This document shows, piece after piece, positions 1 through 7,989 of a stretch of DNA of 53,383 nt (position 1 is its first letter; every line of letters starts with the position of its first letter). Both the position numbers and the translations under genes were made by a program. Origin of the DNA: Gammaproteobacteria bacterium (GTDB taxonomy: Bacteria; Pseudomonadota; Gammaproteobacteria; Steroidobacterales; Steroidobacteraceae); contig JANYAD010000119.1 of assembly GCA_025355165.1 (NCBI GenBank), positions 1-53,383 of the forward strand, in the 5' to 3' direction. The notes beneath the pieces are model-generated. The model made no database searches, was not told where the DNA came from, and saw nothing but the letters and a program-made list of their open reading frames with translations.

Positions 1-305
1 TTGTTCGAGGTGTAGTCGATAAACCCTACCCCCCGCAATCGAAATTGGGGCTGGCTGCTGCCGAATGCCGGCTCAACTTGCAGGCTTGGAACCGCATTTT
101 GCAGGTCATTGACATAACTGATCGACTTGTCCGCGAGACTCTGTCCCGATAGCACCGACATGGCGATGCCGACGCTTTGGGCGGACTCTTGGCGCCGCTG
201 AGCGGTCACCACGACCTCCTCCAGGCCGCCGGCCTCAATGCCTGCCGCCGCAGATGTGCCTGCAATGGCGCCGATCGCTGCAGCCGCCATTAACCGAATT
301 GACAT
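1..305 (-). CDS. TonB-dependent receptor, N-terminal part (cut by window edge)
   Basis: Only the first about 100 codons are in the window; the gene continues past the left edge. The ATG at 305 follows a strong ribosome binding site (GAGGAGAAGG). The product starts with a signal peptide rich in Ala and Gly, then a TonB-box-like stretch (EEVVVTAQRR, about residues 29-38) and the beginning of a plug domain (SVLSGQSLADKS, later FRLRGVG). This is the usual N-terminus of outer-membrane receptors that import siderophores, vitamins or oligomers using TonB energy. The substrate cannot be told from this piece. It is divergent from the YncE-like gene at 526, with about 220 bases between them. Confidence 0.85.
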   Translation of the reverse strand, partial: MSIRLMAAAAIGAIAGTSAAAGIEAGGLEEVVVTAQRRQESAQSVGIAMSVLSGQSLADKSISYVNDLQNAVPSLQVEPAFGSSQPQFRLRGVGFIDYTSN

Positions 306-435
306 CACCTTCTCCTCACCAAGGCCAACCTAAGAGCGCGCATCATCGGTGACACGTTCCGCACTGTGAAGTGTCGTATGAGTCGTTTCTGATGCGGAAA
401 TGTTATTATGATGCCCGCACCGCAGCCCCGCACGA

Positions 436-464
436 CAATCGGTGTAGAAGTTACACGGCGATTG
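436..464. promoter_or_regulatory. Inverted repeat in divergent intergenic region
   Basis: CAATCG plus GTGTA (436-446) is mirrored by TACAC and CGATTG (452-456 and 459-464), with a five-base loop and a two-base bulge. It lies between the TonB receptor (start 305) and the YncE-like gene (start 526). It could be an operator for either gene or an RNA hairpin in the receptor's leader. The dyad is seen directly; the role is inference. Confidence 0.4.
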
Positions 465-525
465 CGCACGATTTCTTCAGCTGGCAATCAATGCGTAAAC
501 TAAACAAATCGGATGGCCAGGGCTC

Positions 526-1581
526 ATGATGCTGCGCAATTTTTTCATGTTCGCTGCGTGCGCCGTGCCCTTGGCGGCCGCGGACGTGCGTGCCGATACC
601 TCGCCCATACCCGCAGCGGATTACACCGTGGCAAAATCATGGCGCCTGGGTGGCGCTGGGGGCTGGGACCATCCGGAATTGGAAGCGAACGCCGCCCGCT
701 TGTTCGTCACCCGCGACGAGCGGGTCGATGTCATCGAGACCGTGAGCGGCAAACTGGTCGGCAGCATTCCTCATACGGCGGGCGTTCATGGCGTTGCCTT
801 CGCGCCGCCTGTAAAGCGCGGTTTCACCGCCAACGGCCGCTCGAATACGGTCTCGGTGTTCGAACTCGACACATTGCGCGTCATACAAGAGGTGCCGGTC
901 TCCGGAATATCGCCGGATTCCATACTCTATGAGCCGCAGCAAAACCATATTTTTACCGGTAATCGCGAAAGCGCGAATATCTCCGTGATCGACGCCGGCA
1001 CGCTGCAAGTGGTTGGCACTGTGCCGTTGCCCGGTCCGCCGGAGGTGATGGCCACCGATGGCGCCGGACACGTGTATGTGAACATCAACAGTGCGCCGGG
1101 CAGGATGGTTCTCATCGATGCCAAATCCCTCGCGGTGAGGGCGAATTGGCCGTTGAAAGAATGTGCGAACCCCACCGGCCTTGCTTTCGATGTCGCCAAC
1201 CGTCGGTTGTTTTCTGTGTGCGCAAACCAAGTCATGGCTGTGACCGATTCAACGTCGGGCAAGTTCATCGCCCAAGTCGTCATCGGCCGCGGCTCCGACG
1301 CAACCGTGTTCGATGCAGAGCTCGGACTGGTCTTCAGCTCCAACGGCATCGACGGCACGCTGACTGTGATTCACCAGGACGCTCCCAACGAATACCGCGT
1401 CATTGCCACCGTGACGACTCAGGTAAGCGCCCGCACCATGGCACTTGACCCGGTCACGCACAAGATTTACCTCCCCGCCGCGCACTTCGGTCCGCCGCCG
1501 GCGGTGACCGAGGAGCAGCCAAGGCCGCGCGCGACCGTGGTTCCCGACAGTTTTCTGATCTTGGTGGCTCAACCTAAATAA
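526..1581 (+). CDS. Exported YncE-like beta-propeller protein
   Basis: 351 residues with an N-terminal signal peptide ending near ADVRA. The rest is repeated propeller blades of the YVTN/YncE type, each with a pattern such as VDVIETVSGKLVGSI, ISVIDAGTLQVVGTV and MVLIDAKSLAVRANW. Such proteins sit in the periplasm; some bind DNA or partner proteins and many have no known activity. No catalytic residues are visible. Two adjacent ATG codons (526 and 529) could start it, and a GGG-containing site precedes both. Thioredoxin 2 follows eight bases after its stop, so the two may share a transcript. The divergent TonB receptor next door suggests, but does not prove, a role in ligand uptake. Confidence 0.8.
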   Translation: MMLRNFFMFAACAVPLAAADVRADTSPIPAADYTVAKSWRLGGAGGWDHPELEANAARLFVTRDERVDVIETVSGKLVGSIPHTAGVHGVAFAPPVKRGFTANGRSNTVSVFELDTLRVIQEVPVSGISPDSILYEPQQNHIFTGNRESANISVIDAGTLQVVGTVPLPGPPEVMATDGAGHVYVNINSAPGRMVLIDAKSLAVRANWPLKECANPTGLAFDVANRRLFSVCANQVMAVTDSTSGKFIAQVVIGRGSDATVFDAELGLVFSSNGIDGTLTVIHQDAPNEYRVIATVTTQVSARTMALDPVTHKIYLPAAHFGPPPAVTEEQPRPRATVVPDSFLILVAQPK

Positions 1582-1589
1582 GTGAAACC

Positions 1590-2024
1590 ATGAACGAACG
1601 CACAGAAGTGGTTTGCGGACATTGCGATTCGGTTGTGGGTCTACCAAGTGATCGGCTGAAAGACGCGCCGCGCTGCCCCAAGTGTCACTCGCCACTTTTT
1701 GAAGGCAAGCCGGTTGACTTGACGGCAGCCCAATTCGACAAGCATTTGGGCCGCAGCGATTTGCCGGTGGTGGTGGATTTCTGGGCTCCCTGGTGCGGCC
1801 CGTGTATTACCATGGCGCCGTTCTACGAAGCCACGGCGCGCCAGATGGAGCCGAAACTTAGATTCGCCAAATTGAACACCCAGGACGAACCGGCACCGGC
1901 TGCGCGCTTCAACATCCGCGCGATTCCGACGATGATCGTTTTTCGCAAGGGCAAGGAGATTGCCCGTCATTCCGGCGCCATGGATTCATCAACCATGTCG
2001 CGATGGCTGAACTCCATCGTTTGA
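1590..2024 (+). CDS. trxC: Thioredoxin 2 (zinc-binding thioredoxin)
   Basis: 144 residues, the normal length for TrxC. The N-terminus has two CxxC pairs (C9/C12 and C29/C32) that form the zinc site typical of thioredoxin 2. The thioredoxin fold follows with the active site WCGPC at residues 68-72 and the conserved cis-proline segment (AIPTMIVF). It reduces disulfides in cytoplasmic proteins and in Escherichia coli is linked to oxidative stress. It lies directly downstream of the YncE-like gene and converges on the methyltransferase gene at 2060, with 35 bases between the stops. Confidence 0.93.
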   Translation: MNERTEVVCGHCDSVVGLPSDRLKDAPRCPKCHSPLFEGKPVDLTAAQFDKHLGRSDLPVVVDFWAPWCGPCITMAPFYEATARQMEPKLRFAKLNTQDEPAPAARFNIRAIPTMIVFRKGKEIARHSGAMDSSTMSRWLNSIV

Positions 2025-2059
2025 CGGTCGCGCGAAGCCACCCCGCGCGCCGGAGCCAG

Positions 2060-2830
2060 TCAAGTTTTGTGAAACACCAAGACGAAGCGATCCGTTTTGC
2101 CGGCCCCAGGGCCCTTGTAGCTGATTAAATCCCGCGAATCATCCGCTCGTCGCAGCACATCGCTCTTCGCGACAACCTTAAATCCGTGTGCGGCGAAATC
2201 TTTGACCGCAAATGCTTCTTCAATCCGGTGCAATTCGCCTGCGTCGGATTTTCCATGGCCGGCCTTGGACGAATGATCGATCAACAACAGGACACCGCCG
2301 GGTTTAAGCGCCTTTGACAGTTGATCGAGTACGCCGCTGACGTCGATCTTCGGCCACGGGCTCTCGGGCGTGGCATCCACCCAGTACAGGTCGTGATATA
2401 CCTTGACCAGCAGCACGGCATCCAAACTGGCAGGGGCCAATTTTAAATCGTTGAGGTTGGCGGTCTCGTGCGTGACATTGGTCAAGCGATTGCCCGCCAG
2501 TCGGTTCTGCAATGCCGGCTGGCTCCAATTGTCGAACGCAAGATTGTTGATCATCAAGACCTGCCCTTTGGGGCCGACGACATAGCTCAGCAGTTCGCTG
2601 TAGTAGCCATCCCCCGCGAGCACGTCGGCGACTTTCATGCCGGTCTTGATGCCGGCGAGTCGCAGCATCTGTGCCGGCTGATCCAGTGCATCGCGCTTCA
2701 AATCCTCCGCCGGGCGTCCAGCGTGCGTGACTGCGGCGTCGTACTCATCAGCGGCACTCGCTGGCAACACGTCGAACAGAAAAGCTGCGCACAGAAGTGC
2801 GGCGGCGGTGATCATTGTTTGCTTAATCAT
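2060..2830 (-). CDS. Exported class I SAM-methyltransferase-like protein (COG4798 type)
   Basis: I place the start at the ATG at 2830 because it overlaps the transporter's stop as ATGA and opens directly into a signal peptide (MIKQTMITAAALLCAAFLF, cleavage near PASA). The open frame extends further upstream but only inside the transporter gene. The mature part has a Rossmann-type methyltransferase core: MKVADVLAGDGYYSELL for SAM binding (about residues 55-71), then LDAVLLVKVYHD and LKPGGVLLLIDH. Predicted methyltransferases of the COG4798 type often carry such a leader. SAM is not known to be available in the periplasm, so the reaction is unclear. It is co-transcribed with the MHS transporter. 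Confidence 0.75.
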   Translation of the reverse strand: MIKQTMITAAALLCAAFLFDVLPASAADEYDAAVTHAGRPAEDLKRDALDQPAQMLRLAGIKTGMKVADVLAGDGYYSELLSYVVGPKGQVLMINNLAFDNWSQPALQNRLAGNRLTNVTHETANLNDLKLAPASLDAVLLVKVYHDLYWVDATPESPWPKIDVSGVLDQLSKALKPGGVLLLIDHSSKAGHGKSDAGELHRIEEAFAVKDFAAHGFKVVAKSDVLRRADDSRDLISYKGPGAGKTDRFVLVFHKT

Positions 2831-4104
2831 TTTTTCCCTCCCCGAATGAGTAAAAGAGCACCTAGCGTCATGAGCCCGGCGGCCGACAAATAATAGCCGA
2901 CCGAAGCGAGTCCGTAGTGTTGCGCCAGCCAGGTTGCAATGGGCGTGGCAAGCGACGCGCCTAAAATGCCGGCGAGATTGAACGCAAGGGAAGTGCCGGT
3001 GTAGCGGACCTGGGTGGGAAACAACGCCGCCAGTGCACTGCCCAGCGGACCGTAGGATAGGCCGCTCAAACCGAAGCCGCACGCTAAAAAAACGAATAAG
3101 GCCGCCGTCTCATGACGACCCAGCAACGGCTGAAAAGAAAAACCGAAGGCGATGATGAGCAGCGTGACGATAATCAAAATGCTGCGCCCGCCGATACGGT
3201 CGGCAATCGATCCGGCGACAGGAATCATGAGACCAAAAAACACCGCGGCGATCATTTGCATGACTAGAAAGGTCTGCCGGGGAAAGCCCAATGATTGGGT
3301 CGCCCAATTTAAGGCGAAAATGTTGGCGAGGTAGAAAACCAGGAAAGTGGTCGTGGAACCCAGGGTTCCCAAGAAAAGGTGCGCGGGATATTTTGCAAAT
3401 ACCACCGCGAAAGGGACGCGCACCGTTTCGCCTTGCGCGATGCTGCGCTTGAACGCCGGCGTTTCGACCAGTTGCAGCCGAATGTAGAGCCCCACCGCCA
3501 CGAGGATGGTGCTCGCCAAGAAGGGCACACGCCAACCCCAGGTGAACAGCTGTGCCTCCGATAAGCGGTTACTAATCAAAAGAAATGCGCCGATTGAGAA
3601 TATCAGACCTACGGGCGCGCCCAGCTGTGGAAACATGCCGTACCAGCCGTGCTTGCCGGGAGGCGCATTCTCGGTGGCGAGCAACACCGCTCCGCCCCAC
3701 TCGCCGCCTAATCCGATGCCCTGGCCCACTCGGCACAAAGCCAGCAGCACGGGAGCGTAGATACCGATGCTGGCATAGGTGGGCAACAGGCCGATGCAAA
3801 TGGTCGAAATGCCCATGGTCATCAAGGCGGTGACCAAGGTCGTCTTCCGCCCAATCCGATCGCCAAAGTGGCCAAAAATCGCCGAGCCGAGCGGCCTCGC
3901 AAAAAACGCCAGCGCCAGAGTGGCCAAGGATTGCAGCGTGGCGGTGGCCGGATCCCCCTTTGGAAAGAACAGCTTCGGAAATACCAGCACCGCCGCAGTG
4001 GCATAGATGTAGAAGTCGTAGAACTCAATGGTGGTGCCGATCATGCTGGCCGACAGGATTCGGCGCATATTCGATGCATCAGGCACAGAAACGGAATCGA
4101 GCAA
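2827..4104 (-). CDS. MFS transporter, metabolite:H+ symporter (MHS) family
   Basis: 425 residues with 12 predicted membrane segments. The N-terminus has the MHS signature TTIEFYDFYIYATAAVLVF at about residues 23-41, the loop motif GHFGDRIGRKTTLV and RVGQGIGLGGEWGGAVLL, as in ProP, ShiA and KgtP. Family members import organic acids, osmolytes or aromatic acids with protons; the substrate here is not evident. The stop codon overlaps the start of the exported methyltransferase-like gene (ATGA), so translation is probably coupled. A second MHS transporter is at 36732. Confidence 0.88.
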   Translation of the reverse strand: MLDSVSVPDASNMRRILSASMIGTTIEFYDFYIYATAAVLVFPKLFFPKGDPATATLQSLATLALAFFARPLGSAIFGHFGDRIGRKTTLVTALMTMGISTICIGLLPTYASIGIYAPVLLALCRVGQGIGLGGEWGGAVLLATENAPPGKHGWYGMFPQLGAPVGLIFSIGAFLLISNRLSEAQLFTWGWRVPFLASTILVAVGLYIRLQLVETPAFKRSIAQGETVRVPFAVVFAKYPAHLFLGTLGSTTTFLVFYLANIFALNWATQSLGFPRQTFLVMQMIAAVFFGLMIPVAGSIADRIGGRSILIIVTLLIIAFGFSFQPLLGRHETAALFVFLACGFGLSGLSYGPLGSALAALFPTQVRYTGTSLAFNLAGILGASLATPIATWLAQHYGLASVGYYLSAAGLMTLGALLLIRGGKK

Positions 4105-4178
4105 AGGCTACCCCGGCAAATCGTTATAAATTTTGCCGATGGTACACCAGGGGGTGGCAGGGTCCTTGCTGAGTACCT

Positions 4179-4574
4179 TTACCGTTCTCGAGGGCGGCTG
4201 GGAATGGATGGCGCCGATCGGCCGACCGGTGCGGGGCGATACGCAGGAGCATGCCCGCGATCCCCGCCATGATCGAAAGCTCGAGAGCCGCCACGATCGC
4301 CGCTTTCCCCACCGCGCTCACCACGATCCTCGCTGCGCCCATCGCGATGCTCCGCACCCTCGCCCCCACGCCGGGGCCCCACCCAGTAGGAACCGCCCCA
4401 ACCCCCATAATCGTAGCCATACGGCTCGTAATAGCCATAAGGCTCATAGCTGCCGGCGTAGCCCACTGCGCCGCCGCCCTCGACACCGTAGCCTGTAACA
4501 CTGCAAGCAAACAGCATGCTCAGACTCATCGCTCCCACTGCTGCTGCCAACAGACGACTGTGCATGGTTCTCAT
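4179..4574 (-). CDS. Gly/Tyr- then Arg-rich lipoprotein
   Basis: 131 residues from the ATG at 4574, chosen because it overlaps the stop of the VOC gene (ATGA) and follows a GGAG site. A lipoprotein signal ends in LFAC, making Cys24 the likely lipidated residue. The next part is rich in Gly and Tyr (SYEPYGYYEPYGYDYGG), followed by a charged Arg/Gly/Asp/Glu stretch and a Pro-rich tail. No enzyme domain is visible and I do not recognise the family. The low-complexity make-up suggests a surface or envelope-associated role, which is inference. Confidence 0.6.
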   Translation of the reverse strand: MRTMHSRLLAAAVGAMSLSMLFACSVTGYGVEGGGAVGYAGSYEPYGYYEPYGYDYGGWGGSYWVGPRRGGEGAEHRDGRSEDRGERGGESGDRGGSRAFDHGGDRGHAPAYRPAPVGRSAPSIPSRPRER

Positions 4575-5482
4575 TTCGGCTCCGCCTTGATATCGCTCTC
4601 GCTCCACTCCATGACCCCGAAAGGCGCGCCTGCTGGATCTGACATGACCGCTAGCATGCCGCCGTGCCGATCTACGCGCGGCCTGACCAATACGTGGCCG
4701 CCCATCGCGGTCACCTTCGCCGCGGTTTGCGCGGCATTCTCCACACGCACGAAGTTAAGCCAGTGCGAATGCTTGCGTGAGGATTCAGAGGCGTGTCCAT
4801 TGGCGCTCGCTCGGGCATAGTTGTCGCTCGATAAGATCAGATGCTCCGCACCGTCGGCGCTTGGCGCCTCAAACACGTCAAAACCGAACAATTCTTGATA
4901 GAAAGCGGCCTCGTTGCCGGCATTTTGGGCGTGCAGCGAGCTCCAAATCCATTCGCCCACGACCGGAAGGTAATCCGGCGAATCGCCGCTGCTCGAGGCC
5001 AGAACGGCGAACACGGCGCCCTCTGGATCCGACAGCACGATTTGCTTGCCGCGCTGAGGATAGTTCTTGGCATCGGTCAGCACTTTCGCGCCGTGCTCCA
5101 CCGCGACCCGTTGGGTCGCTTCGACATCGGCGCAGGCCATGAAAGTCAGCCAGGCCGACTGATGGGGCTCTGCAGATGGCATGGTTCGTTGCATCACGCC
5201 GCCGATGGGGCGGCCACCGAACATGGCGAGGGAATAGTCGGAGCTGCCCGCGCGAATTCTCTTGAAGGTCCAACCGAACACACCGCCATAGAATTTCTCG
5301 GCAGTGCTAAGGTCAGGAGTGATGAGATCGGCCCACACCATCTTGCCTGCATGATGCTCGCTGCTGGCTGGGCTATTCAGTGCCGGCAACTCGAAGTCGG
5401 CGGCACCGGCGATGGCCATGCCACCTAAGACAATAAACGAGGCAAGTACGCCTTCACGCCATGGGCATTGAGTGAGCATCAT
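4571..5482 (-). CDS. Exported VOC (glyoxalase/bleomycin-resistance) protein, two domains
   Basis: 303 residues. A signal peptide (cleavage near GAADF, about residue 28) is followed by two VOC domains. The first begins MVWADLITPDLSTAEKFYG (about residues 48-66), the second WIWSSLHAQNAGNEAAFYQ (about 178-196). Each ends in a typical strand (VLSDPEGAVFAVL and VMSDPAGAPFGVMEW). VOC proteins often bind a metal and act on small molecules, but this two-domain form with GxPxGGV motifs is mostly uncharacterised. Two ATG codons in a row (5482, 5479) can start it. The stop overlaps the lipoprotein start. Confidence 0.8.
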   Translation of the reverse strand: MMLTQCPWREGVLASFIVLGGMAIAGAADFELPALNSPASSEHHAGKMVWADLITPDLSTAEKFYGGVFGWTFKRIRAGSSDYSLAMFGGRPIGGVMQRTMPSAEPHQSAWLTFMACADVEATQRVAVEHGAKVLTDAKNYPQRGKQIVLSDPEGAVFAVLASSSGDSPDYLPVVGEWIWSSLHAQNAGNEAAFYQELFGFDVFEAPSADGAEHLILSSDNYARASANGHASESSRKHSHWLNFVRVENAAQTAAKVTAMGGHVLVRPRVDRHGGMLAVMSDPAGAPFGVMEWSESDIKAEPK

Positions 5483-5796
5483 CTAATTCCTTGTGTGGCT
5501 ACAGCATTTTGCGCGCAACTTCTACGATACGCTGTACTCGCCCGCATGCAGCACAGGTCAGACTAGAGCTACATTTGTGTGCGGCAGCCTCTGATCCTGA
5601 AAACCGCGCTCAGTGTCGGGCTGCGATGATACGTAGAAATCAGGCCGGCGCGTCAGCCGAGGGGCCGAGTGAGCCGATCGGCGGCGCAGAACCGCAGGCG
5701 CGGCTTCCACCAGTGATTCTAAATTCGCCTCCGGTGAGTATCGGCGCGATGCCGAATGTCGACTCTCCGCGAGAGTACACAGCGCTGAGGCGCTAA
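5483..5796. other. Intergenic stretch, no gene supported
   Basis: About 314 bases between the start of the VOC gene and the stop of the Crp/Fnr gene. A 101-codon open frame on the plus strand (5491-5796) has no recognisable domain and an Arg/Ala/Pro-rich composition typical of a chance frame in GC-rich DNA. The VOC promoter should lie at the left end. I see no convincing terminator. Confidence 0.4.
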
Positions 5797-6519
5797 CTAG
5801 ACCGCGAGCGACTGCGGCAGGAGCCTGTCGTATTCCTTCTTCACCACTGCGTAGCATTCGCAGGTGCGCTTTTCCAGCCTGGCGCGATCGAGCACCGTGA
5901 TGTGGCCGCGGGCGTAGCGAATAAGGCCATCTTGCTGCAATTTCAGAGCTCCTTCGGTCACCCCTTCGCGGCGCACGCCCAACATGTTCGCAATCAATTC
6001 CTGCGTCATGATCAGATCGTTGCCCTGCAGCCTGTCCAAGCTCAAGAGCAGCCAGCGGCACAGCTGTTGCTCCAAAGAGTGATGCCGGTTGCAAACCGCG
6101 GTCTGCGCCATTTGAGTGATCAACGCTTGAGTGTAGCGCAGCAGCAAATGAAGCACGGGGCCGGTGCGATTGAACTCATCCTTCATCATTTGCGCACGCA
6201 GGCGAAAACCGACCCCGCCACTTTGCACGACGGCTCGGCTGGGCGTTGATTCCCCGCCCATGAACAGCGAGATTCCAACGATGCCCTCGAAGCCGACCAC
6301 CGCGATTTCCGCCGATGCGCCATTTTCCATGACATAGAGCAGCGACACGATGGCATTCGTTGGAAAAAAAACGTGGCTCAACGTCGCCCCAGGTTCATAG
6401 AGCACTTGCCCCAGGGGCATGGCCACCGCCTCCAAGTGAGGTTGCCAGCGATGCCACTCGGTGTCCGGCAAGGCTGCCAGCAACCGATTGGTTCGAGGAT
6501 CAGTGGAAGTGGCAGCCAA
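5797..6519 (-). CDS. Crp/Fnr-family transcriptional regulator
   Basis: 240 residues from a TTG at 6519 that follows a near-perfect ribosome binding site (AAGGAGGAA, seven bases away). A longer reading from another TTG at 6558 lacks such a site. The N-terminal two thirds form a cyclic-nucleotide-binding-like beta roll (LYEPGATLSHVFFPTNAIVSL, then VGFEGIVGISLFMGG). The C-terminus has a winged helix (LIMTQELIANMLGVRREGV, about residues 166-184). There is no FNR-type N-terminal cysteine cluster, so it is unlikely to be an oxygen-sensing Fe-S regulator. Targets and ligand are unknown. It stands alone with its own upstream region. Confidence 0.88.
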   Translation of the reverse strand: MAATSTDPRTNRLLAALPDTEWHRWQPHLEAVAMPLGQVLYEPGATLSHVFFPTNAIVSLLYVMENGASAEIAVVGFEGIVGISLFMGGESTPSRAVVQSGGVGFRLRAQMMKDEFNRTGPVLHLLLRYTQALITQMAQTAVCNRHHSLEQQLCRWLLLSLDRLQGNDLIMTQELIANMLGVRREGVTEGALKLQQDGLIRYARGHITVLDRARLEKRTCECYAVVKKEYDRLLPQSLAV

Positions 6520-6654
6520 AGAACTTCCTCCTTGGAGATTGAATCTCGGTGTGATCAATCCTGTGGCCCCGCCTACAAATACGTTAATCGACTATATGCC
6601 AAATCCTCGCGCAGTGTGTTCGCTAGCGCACCTAACCACCGGCGCCGGCCGACT

Positions 6655-6864
6655 TCAAACCTTGCGCGCACCGATGACGAGAACCACGCCAGCCAGCACT
6701 GCGAGACCCCCGGCCCATGCCGGAATCGCATGTTGCTGCGAAACCTTGGCTTCCACATCCCCAATCTTAAGAACGCTCTTTTCGCTGGTGTAAGACGGGG
6801 ATCTGATGAGCACGAATAATCCCACCAGGATCAATACCGCGCCTAAGATTTGTAGTCCACGCAT
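6655..6864 (-). CDS. Small inner-membrane protein, two helices
   Basis: 69 residues with two hydrophobic helices (about 5-20 and 48-65) joined by a polar loop (PSYTSEKSVLKIGDVEAKVSQQ). A GAGG site lies seven bases before the ATG. The pattern of hydrophobic helix, short beta-like loop with a Val-Leu-Lys-Ile core, and a second helix closing in GAR is seen in small conserved proteins of unknown function in proteobacteria. I infer inner-membrane location; no function is known. Confidence 0.6.
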   Translation of the reverse strand: MRGLQILGAVLILVGLFVLIRSPSYTSEKSVLKIGDVEAKVSQQHAIPAWAGGLAVLAGVVLVIGARKV

Positions 6865-7027
6865 GAAAAAACCTCGCTGATAGGAGCCGAACTTTCAGTG
6901 ATCGCCCCAATGGGCCGACCCAACGCAGCGATAGTGAGACATCGCGTCGATGCAGTCGAGCACCCTTGTGAGCGCGGCCCTCCGCGCAGCGGGCAACTCG
7001 ACTTGATGCAGTGCGCTCAGCGTCGAA

Positions 7028-7079
7028 TTTGAGCGGGCGTCACTCGAAGAAAATCCAGGCTAAGGGGTCACCGCTCAAA
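7028..7079 (-). terminator. Inverted repeat across the copB stop, possible terminator
   Basis: TTTGAGCGG (7028-7036) and CCGCTCAAA (7071-7079) are perfect nine-base inverted repeats with a 34-base spacer, spanning the copB stop codon. The long loop and lack of a clear T tract make this a weak terminator candidate; it may stabilise the 3' end of the mRNA. Confidence 0.3.
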
Positions 7080-7989
7080 ATAAGAACTGCACCCCAGCTA
7101 CGGCGCGATGATCGATGGGCGTATCGCCCGCTTGACGAGCGAGGGTGGCCGAGCCTGCGAGCTTGCGCTCGTATAGGTAACCGACATAAGGAGCAAAGCG
7201 ACGCGTGAACTCGTAGCGCAAGCGCACTGCAAACTGACCGTCACTTAATCCCGCGCCGATGGCGTGCGCTCGATCGGGCTTGCCATAGGCGTTGAGTTCA
7301 ATCTCGGGTTTAAAAATGAGGCGCTGCGTGAGATGGATCTCGTATTCCGTTTTGAGTCTGACAGCGGTGCGTTGCGCTTGGCCGAGATAGCCCGTCAGTT
7401 CCACGTCGAACCAATAGGGAGCAACGCCTTGAACGCCAAATGCGGCCCACTCGCGACTCGCAGCGCCGCTGAAATCATGGCGCACCCCCAGCTGAGTGTC
7501 CCAGAAAGGCAAAATCGCATGCGCCCAGAACGCCTCGGCTTTAGCGGGGCGCGTTTTACCCGCCGGCACATTTCCTTCGGTTTTGATCCAGAGCTTGTCG
7601 AAATCGCCACCCAGCCAGGCGTGGGCGTCCCAAGCGCTCCCATTCTTGGCACCCCACGAGCCTTCCAAATATTCGAGCCAAACCCTGTGCTGGACGCCGT
7701 CATCGTTCATGTCCGTGTCCATCCCGCTCATCATGGGCAGACGAAAATTCTGACTGGCAGCGGGCCGCTCCAGCGTCGCATCCTGTGCATGGGTCTCCTG
7801 CGCGGGTTGATCCTTCAACGCCGAATGGTGCACTTGACGCATCTGCTCGGGTGTCATTTGCCGGGGCGCATCATCATCCGCCGGTGGTGCCGACGCCGGA
7901 GGCTGTATGTTCGAGGATTGTGCGCCGGCCGCCGAGCCAATGAGCCCCATCACAATACTAATCAATGCGCTCGTTGCGTACCCCTTCAC
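7075..7989 (-). CDS. copB: Copper resistance outer-membrane protein CopB
   Basis: 304 residues from the GTG at 7989. This start overlaps the copA stop as GTGA, has GAGGTGG upstream and opens into a signal peptide ending near GAQS. The open frame extends upstream only inside copA. After a short Met/His-containing linker (TPEQMRQVHH, LPMMSGMDTDMN) comes a beta-barrel domain of the CopB family, with strands such as VWLEYLEGS, WIKTEGN and LRYEFTRRFAPYVGYLYE, ending in the outer-membrane-type residue Phe. CopB binds or passes copper at the outer membrane alongside CopA. Its Met/His-rich region is shorter than in some homologues. Confidence 0.9.
   Translation of the reverse strand: MKGYATSALISIVMGLIGSAAGAQSSNIQPPASAPPADDDAPRQMTPEQMRQVHHSALKDQPAQETHAQDATLERPAASQNFRLPMMSGMDTDMNDDGVQHRVWLEYLEGSWGAKNGSAWDAHAWLGGDFDKLWIKTEGNVPAGKTRPAKAEAFWAHAILPFWDTQLGVRHDFSGAASREWAAFGVQGVAPYWFDVELTGYLGQAQRTAVRLKTEYEIHLTQRLIFKPEIELNAYGKPDRAHAIGAGLSDGQFAVRLRYEFTRRFAPYVGYLYERKLAGSATLARQAGDTPIDHRAVAGVQFLF

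Noticed and set aside
5491-5796. 101-codon plus-strand frame between the VOC and Crp/Fnr genes
   Set aside because: No domain, low-complexity Arg/Ala/Pro composition and no clear ribosome binding site.
6520-6558. Longer N-terminus for the Crp/Fnr regulator
   Set aside because: The TTG at 6558 has no ribosome binding site, while the TTG at 6519 has a near-perfect one.
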